Under the pieces are notes generated by a model. The model worked only from the letters and a program-made list of their open reading frames with translations, searched no databases and was not told the origin of the DNA. This document shows positions 1 to 8,202 of a stretch of DNA of 49,650 nt, piece by piece. Origin of the DNA: Pseudonocardiaceae bacterium (lineage in GTDB: Bacteria > Actinomycetota > Actinomycetes > Mycobacteriales > Pseudonocardiaceae); the NCBI GenBank assembly GCA_009379845.1, contig WHSZ01000044.1, positions 1 to 49,650 on the forward strand. The letters are read 5' to 3'. Position numbers and translations under genes: made by a program. Numbering within the stretch: the first letter of the stretch is position 1; each line of letters begins with the position of its first letter.

Positions 1-23
1 CGGGCAGGCCCTGCGCCTGCCCG
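1..23. terminator. GC-rich hairpin (possible terminator)
   Basis: A perfect 9-bp inverted repeat (positions 1-9 and 15-23) with a 5-nt loop. There is no T-tract. With the hairpin at 71-89 it lies beyond the 3' end of the leftward operon, so one or both may end that transcript. Positions 1-192 hold no gene that I can support. Confidence 0.35.
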
Positions 24-70
24 CAACCATGCCCGCAATGGTGTCGCCGAGGCTCGGGAGTCCACGGGCG

Positions 71-89
71 ACCCCGCCACCGGCGGGGT
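71..89 (-). terminator. Hairpin downstream of the leftward operon
   Basis: ACCCCGCC at 71-78 pairs perfectly with GGCGGGGT at 82-89 around a 3-nt loop. It lies about 105 bp past the stop codon of the alpha/beta hydrolase gene. It has no U-run, so it would be the GC-hairpin type of terminator common in actinobacteria, or a processing or 3'-protecting stem. Confidence 0.4.
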
Positions 90-192
90 TCGTCGCGCAG
101 CGACGCCGACAGGCGCCCTGGACACCCGAGAAGCGACACCATTACCCTCCGCGCACCCCACACCCCCACGCAGGGCCGGAGCCCCGCACCCG

Positions 193-963
193 TCAGGACC
201 TCAGGAAGCTCACTACGGCGTCGGCGAACGCGGGTTCCAGCACGGCGTTGAGGTGATCACCCGGCATCGTCCGCACGCGCGCTTTCCGGATGGCGTTGGC
301 CAGCACCTTGGGGCGGCTGGCGAGCGGATCGGCGTCGCCGGCGAGTACCAGGGTCGGCGCGGTGATCCGGTCCAGCTTGATCTCGCCGGTGTGCATCGCG
401 CCGGCCTGCGCGGCCACCGCCGCGCGGTCCGCGCCAACGGCGTCGGCAAGCGCCCGGAACCCCGCGAGTCCGGGGTGCTCGATCGTCCCCGGATCGTCCG
501 TGGTCAACGCCGCCACGAGTGCCTCGGTCGGTACCGCGCGGGTGTCCACCCCGCCAAGTTCCACGATGCCCGCGCCGACACCGCCCACGACCAGCCGGGA
601 CACCCGCCGGTCCTCGGACGCGACGAGCAACGACACGACCGCGCCCATCGAGTAGCCGACCAGGTGCACCTTGTTGACCCCCAGCGCGTCGAACAGCGCG
701 CCGAGGTCTTGCGCCATCTTCGCCTCGCCGTACCGGCTCGTGTCGTACAGCTTCTCGGACGCACCGTGCCCCCGCGCGTCGACCGCGATCACCCAGCGGC
801 CGTCGTCGGTCAGCGCGTCTACGACGCCGGGCTGCACCCAGTTCGCGTACGAATCGGCGACGAACCCGTGTTGCAACACCACCGGCGGTAGGTTTGTGTT
901 CCGCGCGGATCCCCATTCGTGAAAGCAGATCGTGGTGCCGTCGAAGGATTCGAAGCGTTTCAC
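193..963 (-). CDS. Alpha/beta hydrolase
   Basis: A 256-residue cytoplasmic alpha/beta-hydrolase-fold enzyme. The nucleophile elbow is GYSMG with Ser105. The acid is probably Asp210 or Asp212 in LAGDADP and the histidine is His237 in PGDHLNAV, so the triad looks complete. An oxyanion-side HGF motif lies near residue 32. I chose the GTG start at 963 because it overlaps the upstream M20 gene's stop as GTGA, the coupling used throughout this operon; an ATG at 990 would give nine extra residues lying inside the M20 gene. It is the last gene of the Lrp-headed operon and could hydrolyse an ester, lactone or amide intermediate. The substrate cannot be read from sequence. Confidence 0.85.
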   Translation of the reverse strand: MKRFESFDGTTICFHEWGSARNTNLPPVVLQHGFVADSYANWVQPGVVDALTDDGRWVIAVDARGHGASEKLYDTSRYGEAKMAQDLGALFDALGVNKVHLVGYSMGAVVSLLVASEDRRVSRLVVGGVGAGIVELGGVDTRAVPTEALVAALTTDDPGTIEHPGLAGFRALADAVGADRAAVAAQAGAMHTGEIKLDRITAPTLVLAGDADPLASRPKVLANAIRKARVRTMPGDHLNAVLEPAFADAVVSFLRS

Positions 964-2132
964 CCGGACAGCTTGGCAGTACCCGTCCATTCCTCGCCAG
1001 CCAGGGTGCGCAGCACGGCCGCGGCCAGCGCGGTACGTTCCAGCATGCCGCGCACGCTGATGTGCTCGTGCCGGGCGTGCGCGCCGTCGCCGACCGCGCC
1101 GAACCCGTCGAGCACCGGCAGCCCCATCGCCGCGACGAAGTTGCCGTCGCTGGCCCCGCCGACCGCGCGTTCCCGCAGTTCAACGCCGATCCCGGCGGCC
1201 AGCTCGCGAGTGAGCTCGAAAAGCGCACCGGTTCGCGCGGTACGTTCCATCACCGGGCGGTTCCACTCGCCGTCTACGGTCAGCGTGGCCCTCGGATCGT
1301 GGGCCCGCAGCGCCGCCAGCGCCGCGTCCACCCTGTCCACTTCGGACGCGCTTTGCACCCGGACATCGAGATCCGCCTGCGCCGTTCCGGCAATCACGTT
1401 GCTCCGGGTGCCCCCGGAGATCACACCGACGTTCACCGTAGTGCCGGCGTCCAGGTCGGTGAGCGCGTGCAGGGCGAGCACGGCGCGGGCCAACTCGTCC
1501 ACCGCGCTGACGCCCTTCGTCGGATCCAGGCCGGCATGCGCCTCCCGCCCGTGCACGGTCACCCGGTAGATGCCGACGCCCTTGCGGGCCGTCTTGATCG
1601 CGCCGTCCGCGGCTGCCTCGAATACCAGCGCGGCTCGGGTACCTGCCGCGGCGTCTTCGATGACCGGGCGCGATGCCGGGCTGCCGATCTCCTCGTCGCC
1701 GTTCAGCACCAGCCGCAACGCGGGGCGTGGCAGACCCTCGGCCCGCAGCGCGCGCACCGCCCACACGGCCTGCACCAAGCCGGCTTTCATGTCGAAGATC
1801 CCCGGCCCGCTCGCCCTGTCACCGTCCACTGTGAACGGCCAGCCGGCCAGGGTCCCGTTGTCCCACACCGTGTCGTAGTGGCACAGCAGCAGGATCGGCT
1901 CGCCCTCGCCGGGATAGTCGTACACCAGGGTGTCGCCGTTATGGCCGCCGTCCACCTGCCGGACGCGGGCCGGTTCACCGATCCGCTCGCGCAGCCACCC
2001 GTCCAACCAGGACAGTCCGGCCGCGAGGCTTGCCTTGTCGTCGCTCGGAGTTTCCAGTTCCACGTAGCGAGCCACGTCGTCCAGCATCTCCGCGCGGTGC
2101 CTGCCGACCCAGCCGTGCAGCTCGTTGATCAT
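960..2132 (-). CDS. M20-family metallopeptidase/amidohydrolase
   Basis: About 390 residues, the usual length of the ArgE/DapE/CPG2 (M20) family, which hydrolyses C-terminal amino acids, N-acyl or N-carbamoyl amides using two Zn or Co ions. Visible metal-site motifs are HYDTV (His85, Asp87), the bridging Asp in GIFDMKAG (Asp114), the catalytic Glu pair in NGDEEIG (147-148), and a late DGAHARHEH segment. A lid/dimerisation domain fits residues of about 170-290. The ATG at 2132 overlaps the ketopantoate-reductase-like stop (ATGA); a GTG at 2144 is an alternative. In this operon an amidase acting on a dipeptide-like or N-acylated product fits, but the substrate is unknown. Confidence 0.88.
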   Translation of the reverse strand: MINELHGWVGRHRAEMLDDVARYVELETPSDDKASLAAGLSWLDGWLRERIGEPARVRQVDGGHNGDTLVYDYPGEGEPILLLCHYDTVWDNGTLAGWPFTVDGDRASGPGIFDMKAGLVQAVWAVRALRAEGLPRPALRLVLNGDEEIGSPASRPVIEDAAAGTRAALVFEAAADGAIKTARKGVGIYRVTVHGREAHAGLDPTKGVSAVDELARAVLALHALTDLDAGTTVNVGVISGGTRSNVIAGTAQADLDVRVQSASEVDRVDAALAALRAHDPRATLTVDGEWNRPVMERTARTGALFELTRELAAGIGVELRERAVGGASDGNFVAAMGLPVLDGFGAVGDGAHARHEHISVRGMLERTALAAAVLRTLAGEEWTGTAKLSG

Positions 2133-3151
2133 CGGCTCATCCACCGTTCCAGCTCGACCAGGCGCTCCTCGCCCATCGGCACCCGGCCGGCCTCGACATC
2201 AGCCAATGTGACCAGCATGGCACGCAGCAGTGGCATCGGCCGGCCGAGTTCGTCGGCGCGGGCGAGTACCGGCCGGTAGTGCTGGTGCACCTCGACCGGG
2301 CGGCGGCGCACCGCAATGTCCCGCCAGATCCCGCTGCGGTCCTTCGGCTGGGTGTCCAGCCAGGCGACCAGCCGGTCGGTGGCGCCCTCGCGCTCCGCCT
2401 CGCTCGCCGACGGAAGGTACGCGCCGGGGTCGAACTGGTCGAATGCCTCCAGCCGGCTTGCCGGGGCGACGCCGAGCACCTCGGCGGTGATGGCCTGCAT
2501 GAACGGTCGGTGTTCGTCGATCAGCTGGGCCATCGGCGCGTCCACGAGCGCGGTGCTAGCCAGCATCGCGCCGAAGCCGAGCTTCGCCCACAGGTAGCCG
2601 GGCACGTTGTCGGTGGCCTTGGCCGCGCCCCAGGACTGCAGGTCCGCGACGATCTCCTCCACCCGGTCGCTCACCGTGCCGTCGAGCTCGCCGACGACGA
2701 GCGCGCCGGGACCGCCGTCCCGGATCACGCCAGGTTCCACCACGTCGGCGAACAGGTTCACGAACGCGCCGACGGTGCGCTCGGCGCCAATCGAGGCGGC
2801 GATCGCCTCCTCGTTCAGCCCGTTCTGCAGGGATACCACGAACCCGTCCCGCTCGAGGCGATCCGCCAGCCAGTCGGCGGCCCCCTCGGTGGCCTGGGCC
2901 TTCACCGCGAGCAGCACCCGCCGCAGACGTGCGGGCGCCTGATCGGGCGTGCTCGCCGCCACCGACACCCGCTGGTCACCGCTCGGTCCGCGGAGCACCA
3001 GCCCGCGGGCGCGGATCGCCGCCACGTGCGCCTCGTCGATGTCGATCACGTGCACCGGGTGCCCGGCGCGGGCGAGGTGGAACGCGAGCGTGCCGCCGAT
3101 CGCGCCGGCACCGACGACGGTGTACGGGCGGGCGGGGTCGGTACGAATCAT
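2129..3151 (-). CDS. Ketopantoate reductase-like (PanE/ApbA family) oxidoreductase
   Basis: A 340-residue NAD(P)H-dependent enzyme of the 2-dehydropantoate 2-reductase fold. The N-terminal Rossmann motif is VVGAGAIGG (residues about 12-20). The C-terminal helical domain has LWAKLGFGAM, with the family lysine, and a KDRSGIWRDI...VE segment like the family's S-x-x-D...E signature. The start is ATG 3151, preceded by AAGGAA and overlapping the SDR stop as ATGA. It lies in a catabolic operon rather than with pantothenate genes, so it probably reduces or oxidises another 2-keto/2-hydroxy acid. Paralogues of PanE with other substrates are common in actinobacteria. Confidence 0.85.
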   Translation of the reverse strand: MIRTDPARPYTVVGAGAIGGTLAFHLARAGHPVHVIDIDEAHVAAIRARGLVLRGPSGDQRVSVAASTPDQAPARLRRVLLAVKAQATEGAADWLADRLERDGFVVSLQNGLNEEAIAASIGAERTVGAFVNLFADVVEPGVIRDGGPGALVVGELDGTVSDRVEEIVADLQSWGAAKATDNVPGYLWAKLGFGAMLASTALVDAPMAQLIDEHRPFMQAITAEVLGVAPASRLEAFDQFDPGAYLPSASEAEREGATDRLVAWLDTQPKDRSGIWRDIAVRRRPVEVHQHYRPVLARADELGRPMPLLRAMLVTLADVEAGRVPMGEERLVELERWMSR

Positions 3152-3939
3152 GGAATTTCCTTGCCTTCTTGCAGTGCGGTGTGCCCGTCCCAGTGCAGCG
3201 GCAGCGCCGACGTGCCGGCCGAGGCGCCGCCGTCCACCCGCAATACCGCGCCGGTGATCCATTCGGCCGATTCGCCTGCCAGCCAGTGCACGGCGCGAGC
3301 GATGTCCTCGGGGTCGCCCTTCCGGCCGAGCGAGTTGACCGAGACGGCCTCGGCGTATTCCGCGGTGACCGGGTTAGCCGCGCTGTGCACGGTCACGAAT
3401 CCGGGACTCACGGCGTTCACCCGCACCCTGTGCGGTCCGAGTTCCACCGCACACGCCTTGGTGAGCATCTCGAGCGCGGCCTTCGAGGTGGCGTAGTGCG
3501 CCGCGCCGGGTCGGGCCCTGGTGGCCGCGCCCGAGGAGATGTTCACCACCGCGCCGCGCCTTCCGCCCGCCACGCACGACCGTCCGAATGCGACGGTGCT
3601 GAGCATGGCTGCGCGCACGTTCACGTCCTGCACCCGATCCCAGGTGTGCGAGGTCATCTCAAGCAGCGGCGTCGCCGGGTAGATGCCCGCGGCGTTGACC
3701 AGCACGTCCGGCTGGCCGGCGGTGTCCACGAGTTGTTCGGCGAACGGCGCGTCGGCGAGGTCGCCGACGATCTCGGTGACCGGCACCCGGTGCGCGGCCC
3801 GCAACCGCTCCGCCGTTGCGCCGAGCTGCTCGGCTCGCAGGTCCACAACGGACAGTGCGCGGCCGTCGGCTGCGAACCGGTCGGCGATGGCCGCGCCGAT
3901 CCCGCTCGCGGCCCCGGTGATCAGGACGTGGTGGCTCAC
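3148..3939 (-). CDS. Short-chain dehydrogenase/reductase
   Basis: A 263-residue classical SDR. It has the cofactor motif TGAASGIG (residues 8-15), NAAG (82-85), a catalytic Ser near 135-136, and YATSK giving Tyr149 and Lys153. The Asp after the second beta strand (VVDLR) favours NAD(H). The GTG start at 3939 overlaps the transporter stop as GTGA. A late TGAVLRVDGG segment is the usual SDR C-terminal signature. It presumably oxidises or reduces a hydroxyl/keto intermediate of the pathway encoded by this operon; the substrate is not evident. Confidence 0.9.
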   Translation of the reverse strand: MSHHVLITGAASGIGAAIADRFAADGRALSVVDLRAEQLGATAERLRAAHRVPVTEIVGDLADAPFAEQLVDTAGQPDVLVNAAGIYPATPLLEMTSHTWDRVQDVNVRAAMLSTVAFGRSCVAGGRRGAVVNISSGAATRARPGAAHYATSKAALEMLTKACAVELGPHRVRVNAVSPGFVTVHSAANPVTAEYAEAVSVNSLGRKGDPEDIARAVHWLAGESAEWITGAVLRVDGGASAGTSALPLHWDGHTALQEGKEIP

Positions 3940-5237
3940 TCGAGCTCCGTGCCCTTGGTCTCCGGCATGGTGAGGTACACGATCGCGCCGATCAGTGCGG
4001 CCGCGGCGACGTACATCCACGTCAGGTTGCCGAGATCGTTGGTGTTCAGCCAGGTGGTGATGTACGGCGCGGTGCCGCCGAAGATCGCGACAGCCAGGGC
4101 GTAAGGCAACCCAATCCCGGTGGTGCGCACCTCGGCGGGGAACTGCTCTGCCATGATCACCGCACAGTTGGCCGAGTAGCCGACGATCAGCACGACGCCG
4201 ATCAGCTCGATCAGCAGCAGGCCCCAGAAGTTCGCTGCCATGAAGTGAAACGCCGGCCAGGCGAATACCAGGAAGCCGACGGCGAACGCGGTCATCGTCG
4301 GCTTGCGGCCGATCCGGTCGGAAAGCAGCCCACCGAACGGCAGTAGCACCAGGAAGACCACCATCGCGAGGGTGTTCGCCAGCAGGGCTTGGTTGAGCGG
4401 GATTCCGGTGGTCACGTGCGCGAAGGTGGGCATGTAGGTGATCCACACGTAGTAGATCAGCGTGCCGGCGATGGTGATCCCCACGACGCGCAGCGCGGCC
4501 TTCGGGTGATCGCGCAGCATCGAGCCGAGCGGGTTGCGGCGCTGCCTGCCGTGCCGCGTCAGGTCCTGGAACACCTCGGTCTCGTGCACGGACAGCCGCA
4601 GCCACAGGCCGACGAATCCGAGCAGCCCGCCGATCACGAAAGCCAGCCGCCAGCCCCAGGATTCCAGCGCCGCGGTGTCCAATGCGGAGGTGAGCGTGGT
4701 GCCGAGCAGCGAGGCGATCAGCACGCCGGCACCCACCGACACCTGCTGCCACGACCCGGCGAAGGCCCGGCGCCCCGCGGCGGCGGATTCGACCAGAAAC
4801 GCCGAGGAGGATCCGAACTCGCCACCCGCGGAGAAGCCCTGCGCCAGCCTGGCGAGCAGCAACACGATCGGAGCGAGCACGCCGATCGCGGTGTAGGTCG
4901 GGCAGACCGCGATGACCATGGACGCGCCGGCCATCAACGAGATGGTGAGCGTAAGCCCCTTCTTACGGCCGTGCCGGTCCGCGTAGGCGCCGAGCACCGC
5001 ACCGCCGATCGGCCGCATCAGGAAGCCGACGGCGAACACCGCCAGGGTGGAAAGCAGCGCGGCGGCGTCGTCGCCGGGTGGGAAGAACTGCGCGGCGAAG
5101 ATCGGGGAGAACGTCGCGTAGAGCGCCCAGTCGACCCATTCGACGGTGTTGCCGATGGCGCCGGCCACGATGGCTTTGCGCTGCGCCGGCTTGAGTTTGT
5201 GCGGCGCGGGCGCCGTTTCGGTGGGCTCAAGGGTCAT
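3936..5237 (-). CDS. MFS transporter, metabolite:H+ symporter (MHS) family
   Basis: A 433-residue integral membrane protein with twelve predicted helices. The N-terminal GNTVEWVDWALY segment, the loop RPIGG...ADRHGRKKGL between helices 2 and 3, and LAQGFSAGGEFG in helix 4 are hallmarks of the MHS family (ProP, KgtP, ShiA), which import organic acids, betaines and similar solutes with protons. The ATG at 5237 overlaps the deacetylase stop (ATGA). It is the only transporter in the Lrp operon and therefore the likely importer of the operon's substrate, probably a small carboxylate or zwitterion. Confidence 0.9.
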   Translation of the reverse strand: MTLEPTETAPAPHKLKPAQRKAIVAGAIGNTVEWVDWALYATFSPIFAAQFFPPGDDAAALLSTLAVFAVGFLMRPIGGAVLGAYADRHGRKKGLTLTISLMAGASMVIAVCPTYTAIGVLAPIVLLLARLAQGFSAGGEFGSSSAFLVESAAAGRRAFAGSWQQVSVGAGVLIASLLGTTLTSALDTAALESWGWRLAFVIGGLLGFVGLWLRLSVHETEVFQDLTRHGRQRRNPLGSMLRDHPKAALRVVGITIAGTLIYYVWITYMPTFAHVTTGIPLNQALLANTLAMVVFLVLLPFGGLLSDRIGRKPTMTAFAVGFLVFAWPAFHFMAANFWGLLLIELIGVVLIVGYSANCAVIMAEQFPAEVRTTGIGLPYALAVAIFGGTAPYITTWLNTNDLGNLTWMYVAAAALIGAIVYLTMPETKGTELE

Positions 5238-6118
5238 GACGCCTCCAGCACATGCTCGACTACTTGGGCGTGGGTGGCGAACCAGACGTCGGAATGCCCC
5301 GCGATGTGCTCTAGCAGTTCGGCGAGCACGGTCATCCGGGATCGGTGCCCGATGATGTGCGGGTGCATGGTCAGCTGGAACAGGCCGCCGTCGGCGCGGG
5401 CGAGGTCGAACTCGTCCCGCCAGATGGACAGCACGCCGCGCGGCGGGGTGTACGGCCGCAGCGCGGTGAACCGGTCCATCATGAAGTACGGCGCGTCGTC
5501 CCGGATCCATTCGACCGGTAGTTCCACGACGCCGGTGGGTTCGCCGTCTTCGAGAAGCTCGTACGGCTCGTCGTCGGCCATCAGCGAGGAGTCGTACCGC
5601 AGCCCGAGTTCCCTGGTGATCCGCAGGGTGTTCGCGGAGAAGTCCCAGGACGGGGTGCGGATGCCAACCGGGCGAATGCCGGTCAACTTCTCGAGGGTGT
5701 CCGCCGCGCGGAACGTCAGCTCCCGCTCGTCCGCGCCGTCCAGCGTGGTGTTGCGCTCGTGAATCCAGCCGTGCAGCGCGATCTCATGCCCGGCGTCCAC
5801 ATAGGACTTCGCTTCGCCGTCGTGCAGCAGCGCGGAGACCGCGGGCATGAAGAACGTGGCCGGCGCCTGGTAACGCGCCAGCAGCGCCAGGATGCGTGGC
5901 ACACCGACCCGCGCGCCGTACTCCCCTTGCGCGAGCTTGCCCGGCAGCACATCGCCGTCCCGCAACGCGGGCGTTTCGTGGTCGCTGTCGAAGGACAGCG
6001 CGACGGCCACCTTCGCTCCGTCCGGCCAGTGGCTTGGTCGCAGCGAGCGTCCGGCCCGGACGCGTTCCACGTGTCCGCGCCAGGTGGCCTCGGTCCACTG
6101 CCAGGGTTGTTCGGTCAC
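5234..6118 (-). CDS. Polysaccharide deacetylase-fold (NodB/PuuE-like) hydrolase
   Basis: A 294-residue member of the carbohydrate-esterase-4-like fold. It has SFDSDHE (Asp44, Asp46), a zinc site HGWIHE (His116, His120), RTPSWDF and a C-terminal MHPHIIGHRSRM loop. No signal peptide is visible. This cytosolic type, with long N- and C-terminal extensions, includes cofactor-free allantoinase PuuE and cyclic imidase-like enzymes, so ring opening of a cyclic amide is a better guess than envelope deacetylation; this is inference. The GTG start at 6118 overlaps the Lrp gene's stop (GTGA). Its position between the regulator and the importer suggests an early pathway step. Confidence 0.82.
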   Translation of the reverse strand: MTEQPWQWTEATWRGHVERVRAGRSLRPSHWPDGAKVAVALSFDSDHETPALRDGDVLPGKLAQGEYGARVGVPRILALLARYQAPATFFMPAVSALLHDGEAKSYVDAGHEIALHGWIHERNTTLDGADERELTFRAADTLEKLTGIRPVGIRTPSWDFSANTLRITRELGLRYDSSLMADDEPYELLEDGEPTGVVELPVEWIRDDAPYFMMDRFTALRPYTPPRGVLSIWRDEFDLARADGGLFQLTMHPHIIGHRSRMTVLAELLEHIAGHSDVWFATHAQVVEHVLEAS

Positions 6119-7161
6119 GTCTGCTCCAGGGTGTGGCCCGCGGCGGCGGGCGTTGGGGTCCAGGCGCGTTTCAGGGTGCGCAGCTGCAGGGTGATGTCCG
6201 AGGCGCGCAGCCCTGGCAGCGCGCCGATCACGTCGGTGGTGTACCGGTAGAGCTCGCCGTAGTGCCGCAGGGAAACCTGGCCGACCAGGTTGTAGCGGCC
6301 GGTGGTCGCGGAGAGGTACTTGGTGTTCGGGTCGCTGGCCAGCTGCCTGCCGGCCTCGTCCAGCTGGGCGGGCAGTACCGACAGCCACAGCATGAACTCG
6401 ACGTTGAACCCGAGCAGCTCCGGCTCGGCCAGCGTGCGAAACCGCAGGCAGCCCCTGCGCACCAGGGAATCCACCCGGCGCGCCGAGGTGGACTCGCTGC
6501 TGCCGACCTGCCTGGCCAGTTCCTTGAACGACATCCGGCCGTCCTCACCGAGCGCGGCGATGATCGCCAGCTCCAGCTCGTCCAGCCGCTCGGGTGCACG
6601 TTCCCAGAAGTGTTCCTCGAACGGGCGGGTCTCGCCGCCGCGCAGCTCGCGAACGGCGTCGTCGTCAAGCACGCCGGGGTTCCAGTCGTGCGCGGAGGTG
6701 AAGGTGCGCATCACGGTGAGCGTTTCGGAATCGGTGAGCCGCTCGCTGGCCGGCAGTTCGTCGAGCACCAGCCGGCTGATGTCCCGGTGACTGGGCAGCA
6801 CGACCTCGGCCGCGCAGTCCGCGCTACCGGACAGCACGCTCGCGTACCGGGTGTCCGGCCGGGCGGCGATCTCCGCACTCACCGCTTCGGTGGTACCGGG
6901 GCGGCAGTGCAACCGGATGAGAACCGGCACCCCCAGCCCGCAGCGCAGCACATCGACCACGCCGATCACCCGGAGTTGCCCGCGCCCGGCGAGCTGCCCG
7001 ACGCGGCGAAGCACGGTGGATTCGCTGGCACCCACATGCTTGGCGATCGCGCTCCACGACGCCCTGCCGTTCAGTTGGAGCGCGCCGACGATCCGCCGAT
7101 CGAGCTCACTGGATCTGTGGTCGGCCTGCATCCGAACATCGTGTGCGGTGGATTCGCGCAT
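6115..7161 (-). CDS. Lrp/AsnC-family regulator with two HTH modules
   Basis: A 348-residue regulator made of two tandem Lrp-like units. The first HTH is LDRRIVGALQ...SESTVLRRV (residues about 20-65) and the second LDELELAIIAAL...SESTSARRVDSL (about 190-235). Each is followed by a RAM-like ligand-binding segment. Tandem Lrp proteins of this size are common in actinobacteria, usually beside amino-acid or amine catabolic genes. It heads the seven-gene operon and probably controls it and itself through the palindrome at 7174-7195. Neither start candidate (ATG 7161 or ATG 7131) has a good Shine-Dalgarno sequence, so a nearly leaderless transcript is possible. Confidence 0.88.
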   Translation of the reverse strand: MRESTAHDVRMQADHRSSELDRRIVGALQLNGRASWSAIAKHVGASESTVLRRVGQLAGRGQLRVIGVVDVLRCGLGVPVLIRLHCRPGTTEAVSAEIAARPDTRYASVLSGSADCAAEVVLPSHRDISRLVLDELPASERLTDSETLTVMRTFTSAHDWNPGVLDDDAVRELRGGETRPFEEHFWERAPERLDELELAIIAALGEDGRMSFKELARQVGSSESTSARRVDSLVRRGCLRFRTLAEPELLGFNVEFMLWLSVLPAQLDEAGRQLASDPNTKYLSATTGRYNLVGQVSLRHYGELYRYTTDVIGALPGLRASDITLQLRTLKRAWTPTPAAAGHTLEQT

Positions 7162-7173
7162 GTCAATGTCTGT

Positions 7174-7195
7174 GATGCGCCAATATTGCAGTATC
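7174..7195. promoter_or_regulatory. Putative Lrp-type operator
   Basis: A 22-bp imperfect palindrome centred on CAATATTG with outer GAT/ATC arms; 8 of 11 base pairs are symmetric. It starts 13 bp upstream of the ATG at 7161, in an AT-rich patch within otherwise GC-rich DNA. The size and AT-rich centre suit an Lrp/AsnC dimer site and autoregulation of the operon (inference). Confidence 0.5.
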
Positions 7196-7323
7196 TCGTG
7201 TTTTACTGGGAGTATCCGTCATCCAGCGTTCGAGCGTGGCCCGGACCAGCGGGTGCTGACGTACAGTGGTCAATTCGAGTGCAATTTGCTCGGCTCACTG
7301 GGTCAGGCCACCCGGAAGAAGTA

Positions 7324-7367
7324 CGGTCCGTAGTTGATGCCTCCGGGGGGCATGCGTCCGTGGACCG
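7324..7367 (+). other. Nested hairpin in the leader of the amber-interrupted gene
   Basis: CGGTCC (7324-7329) pairs with GGACCG (7362-7367), enclosing ATGCC (7337-7341) paired with GGCAT (7349-7353). It is about 85 nt upstream of the start at 7452. The rest of 7196-7451 shows no gene. No known riboswitch class is recognised. Confidence 0.3.
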
Positions 7368-7451
7368 ATGAAGGTGCCGTCATCGCAGGGCCAACCCCGT
7401 TCGCGAGTCACGCTCCCGATACGGCGCCGAAACACCAAAGGGGACGAACGA

Positions 7452-7895
7452 ATGGAGGGCAAGCAGTCCCGTAGCGCCAAGCGGGAGGTCATCGCGGCCA
7501 ACGGGTCCGCCGCGTCACATCACCCCGTGTACACCCGTTGTGAGGGCTGCGGCCGCACCGTCGAGGTACACGAGAAGATCGTCGCACTGGTAGTCGATTC
7601 GTCGGCCGTGCACCCGTCCGATCCCAGCCAGGATGGCTAGCGGCAGGTGGTGGTGTGCTCGCCGGGCGAGCTCGATCGGCTCGCCAAGAACGCCCGCGCC
7701 CGGTGGGTGGACGAGCAGTTGTGGTTCGGCCAGCTGGTCAGGGCCAGCACCCAGCTCGGGATGGATGGCGCGTCATTGCAACGCGTGCGGCGTCGCGCGC
7801 ACCTGTCTGAGGAGCAGTTTCACCGGGCTATGAGCTGGAACGCCGGCAAGGATACACCGCGGCGGGTGCTGCCCGGCGGGCAACAGCTGAACTGA
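7452..7895 (+). pseudogene. Small CxxC protein gene interrupted by one in-frame TAG
   Basis: From the ATG at 7452 (AAAGGGGA upstream) the frame runs 62 codons and reaches TAG at 7638-7640. It then stays open in the same frame to TGA at 7893-7895, for 147 codons in all. The first half has a possible zinc pair RCEGCG (Cys30, Cys33) and VVDSSAVHPSDPSQDG. The second half, beginning RQVVVCSPGEL and containing WVDEQLWFGQL, reads as its natural continuation, and from memory matches a small actinobacterial protein family of unknown function. So one nonsense codon appears to split one gene. It could be a recent pseudogene, a sequencing error, or a readthrough site. A separate start for the second half (GTG 7647) has no clear ribosome-binding site. 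Confidence 0.7.
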
Positions 7896-7913
7896 GCCGG
7901 TCAGCCAGCCGGC
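7896..7913 (+). terminator. Hairpin between convergent genes
   Basis: GCCGG (7896-7900) pairs with CCGGC (7909-7913) around an 8-nt loop immediately after the TGA at 7895. It could terminate the plus-strand gene. The stem is short and has no U-tract. Confidence 0.3.
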
Positions 7914-7974
7914 GCCCAGCCAACACCGGCCGACGCCCCGGCCGTGCTCCCAGTAGTCCATCGTGATGGCCCGC

Positions 7975-8202
7975 TCAATTCGTGCGGCTCGCGCGGCTCG
8001 CGCGGCCGCGCCAGAAGTAGGCGATCGGGCCGACGAAGTTGACCAGGATCGCCAGTGCCCAGCCGCGTTTCGAGCCGCGTATCTCGGACGCGGGTCGCTT
8101 TGCCAGGTCCAGCCACGCGGCGATCGCCAGCGTGAGCTGGACGGCGGCCCCCACCCTGATCGCCAGCCGCTGTCGCTGGCTCAGCTCGTTCCAGCGGGTC
8201 AT
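7975..8202 (-). CDS. Small membrane protein, PLD-nuclease N-terminal-like
   Basis: A 75-residue protein with two predicted membrane helices (about 15-33 and 46-64). The second half, WALAILVNFVGPIAYFWRGR, is the signature of the PLDc_N domain, found alone in many small Gram-positive membrane proteins of unknown function. The C-terminus RASRASRTN comes from a 9-bp tandem repeat at about 7981-8005. Its ATG at 8202 overlaps the stop of the next upstream gene (TGATG), so the two are co-translated. A membrane or stress-related role is guessed from its partner only. Confidence 0.75.
   Translation of the reverse strand: MTRWNELSQRQRLAIRVGAAVQLTLAIAAWLDLAKRPASEIRGSKRGWALAILVNFVGPIAYFWRGRASRASRTN

Noticed and set aside
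29..256. Small plus-strand gene at the left edge
   Set aside because: The translated product is low-complexity Pro/Arg-rich, overlaps the end of the hydrolase gene and has no ribosome-binding site.
953..966. Second parS-like site
   Set aside because: Only the GTTTCAC half matches; the other half is unrelated.
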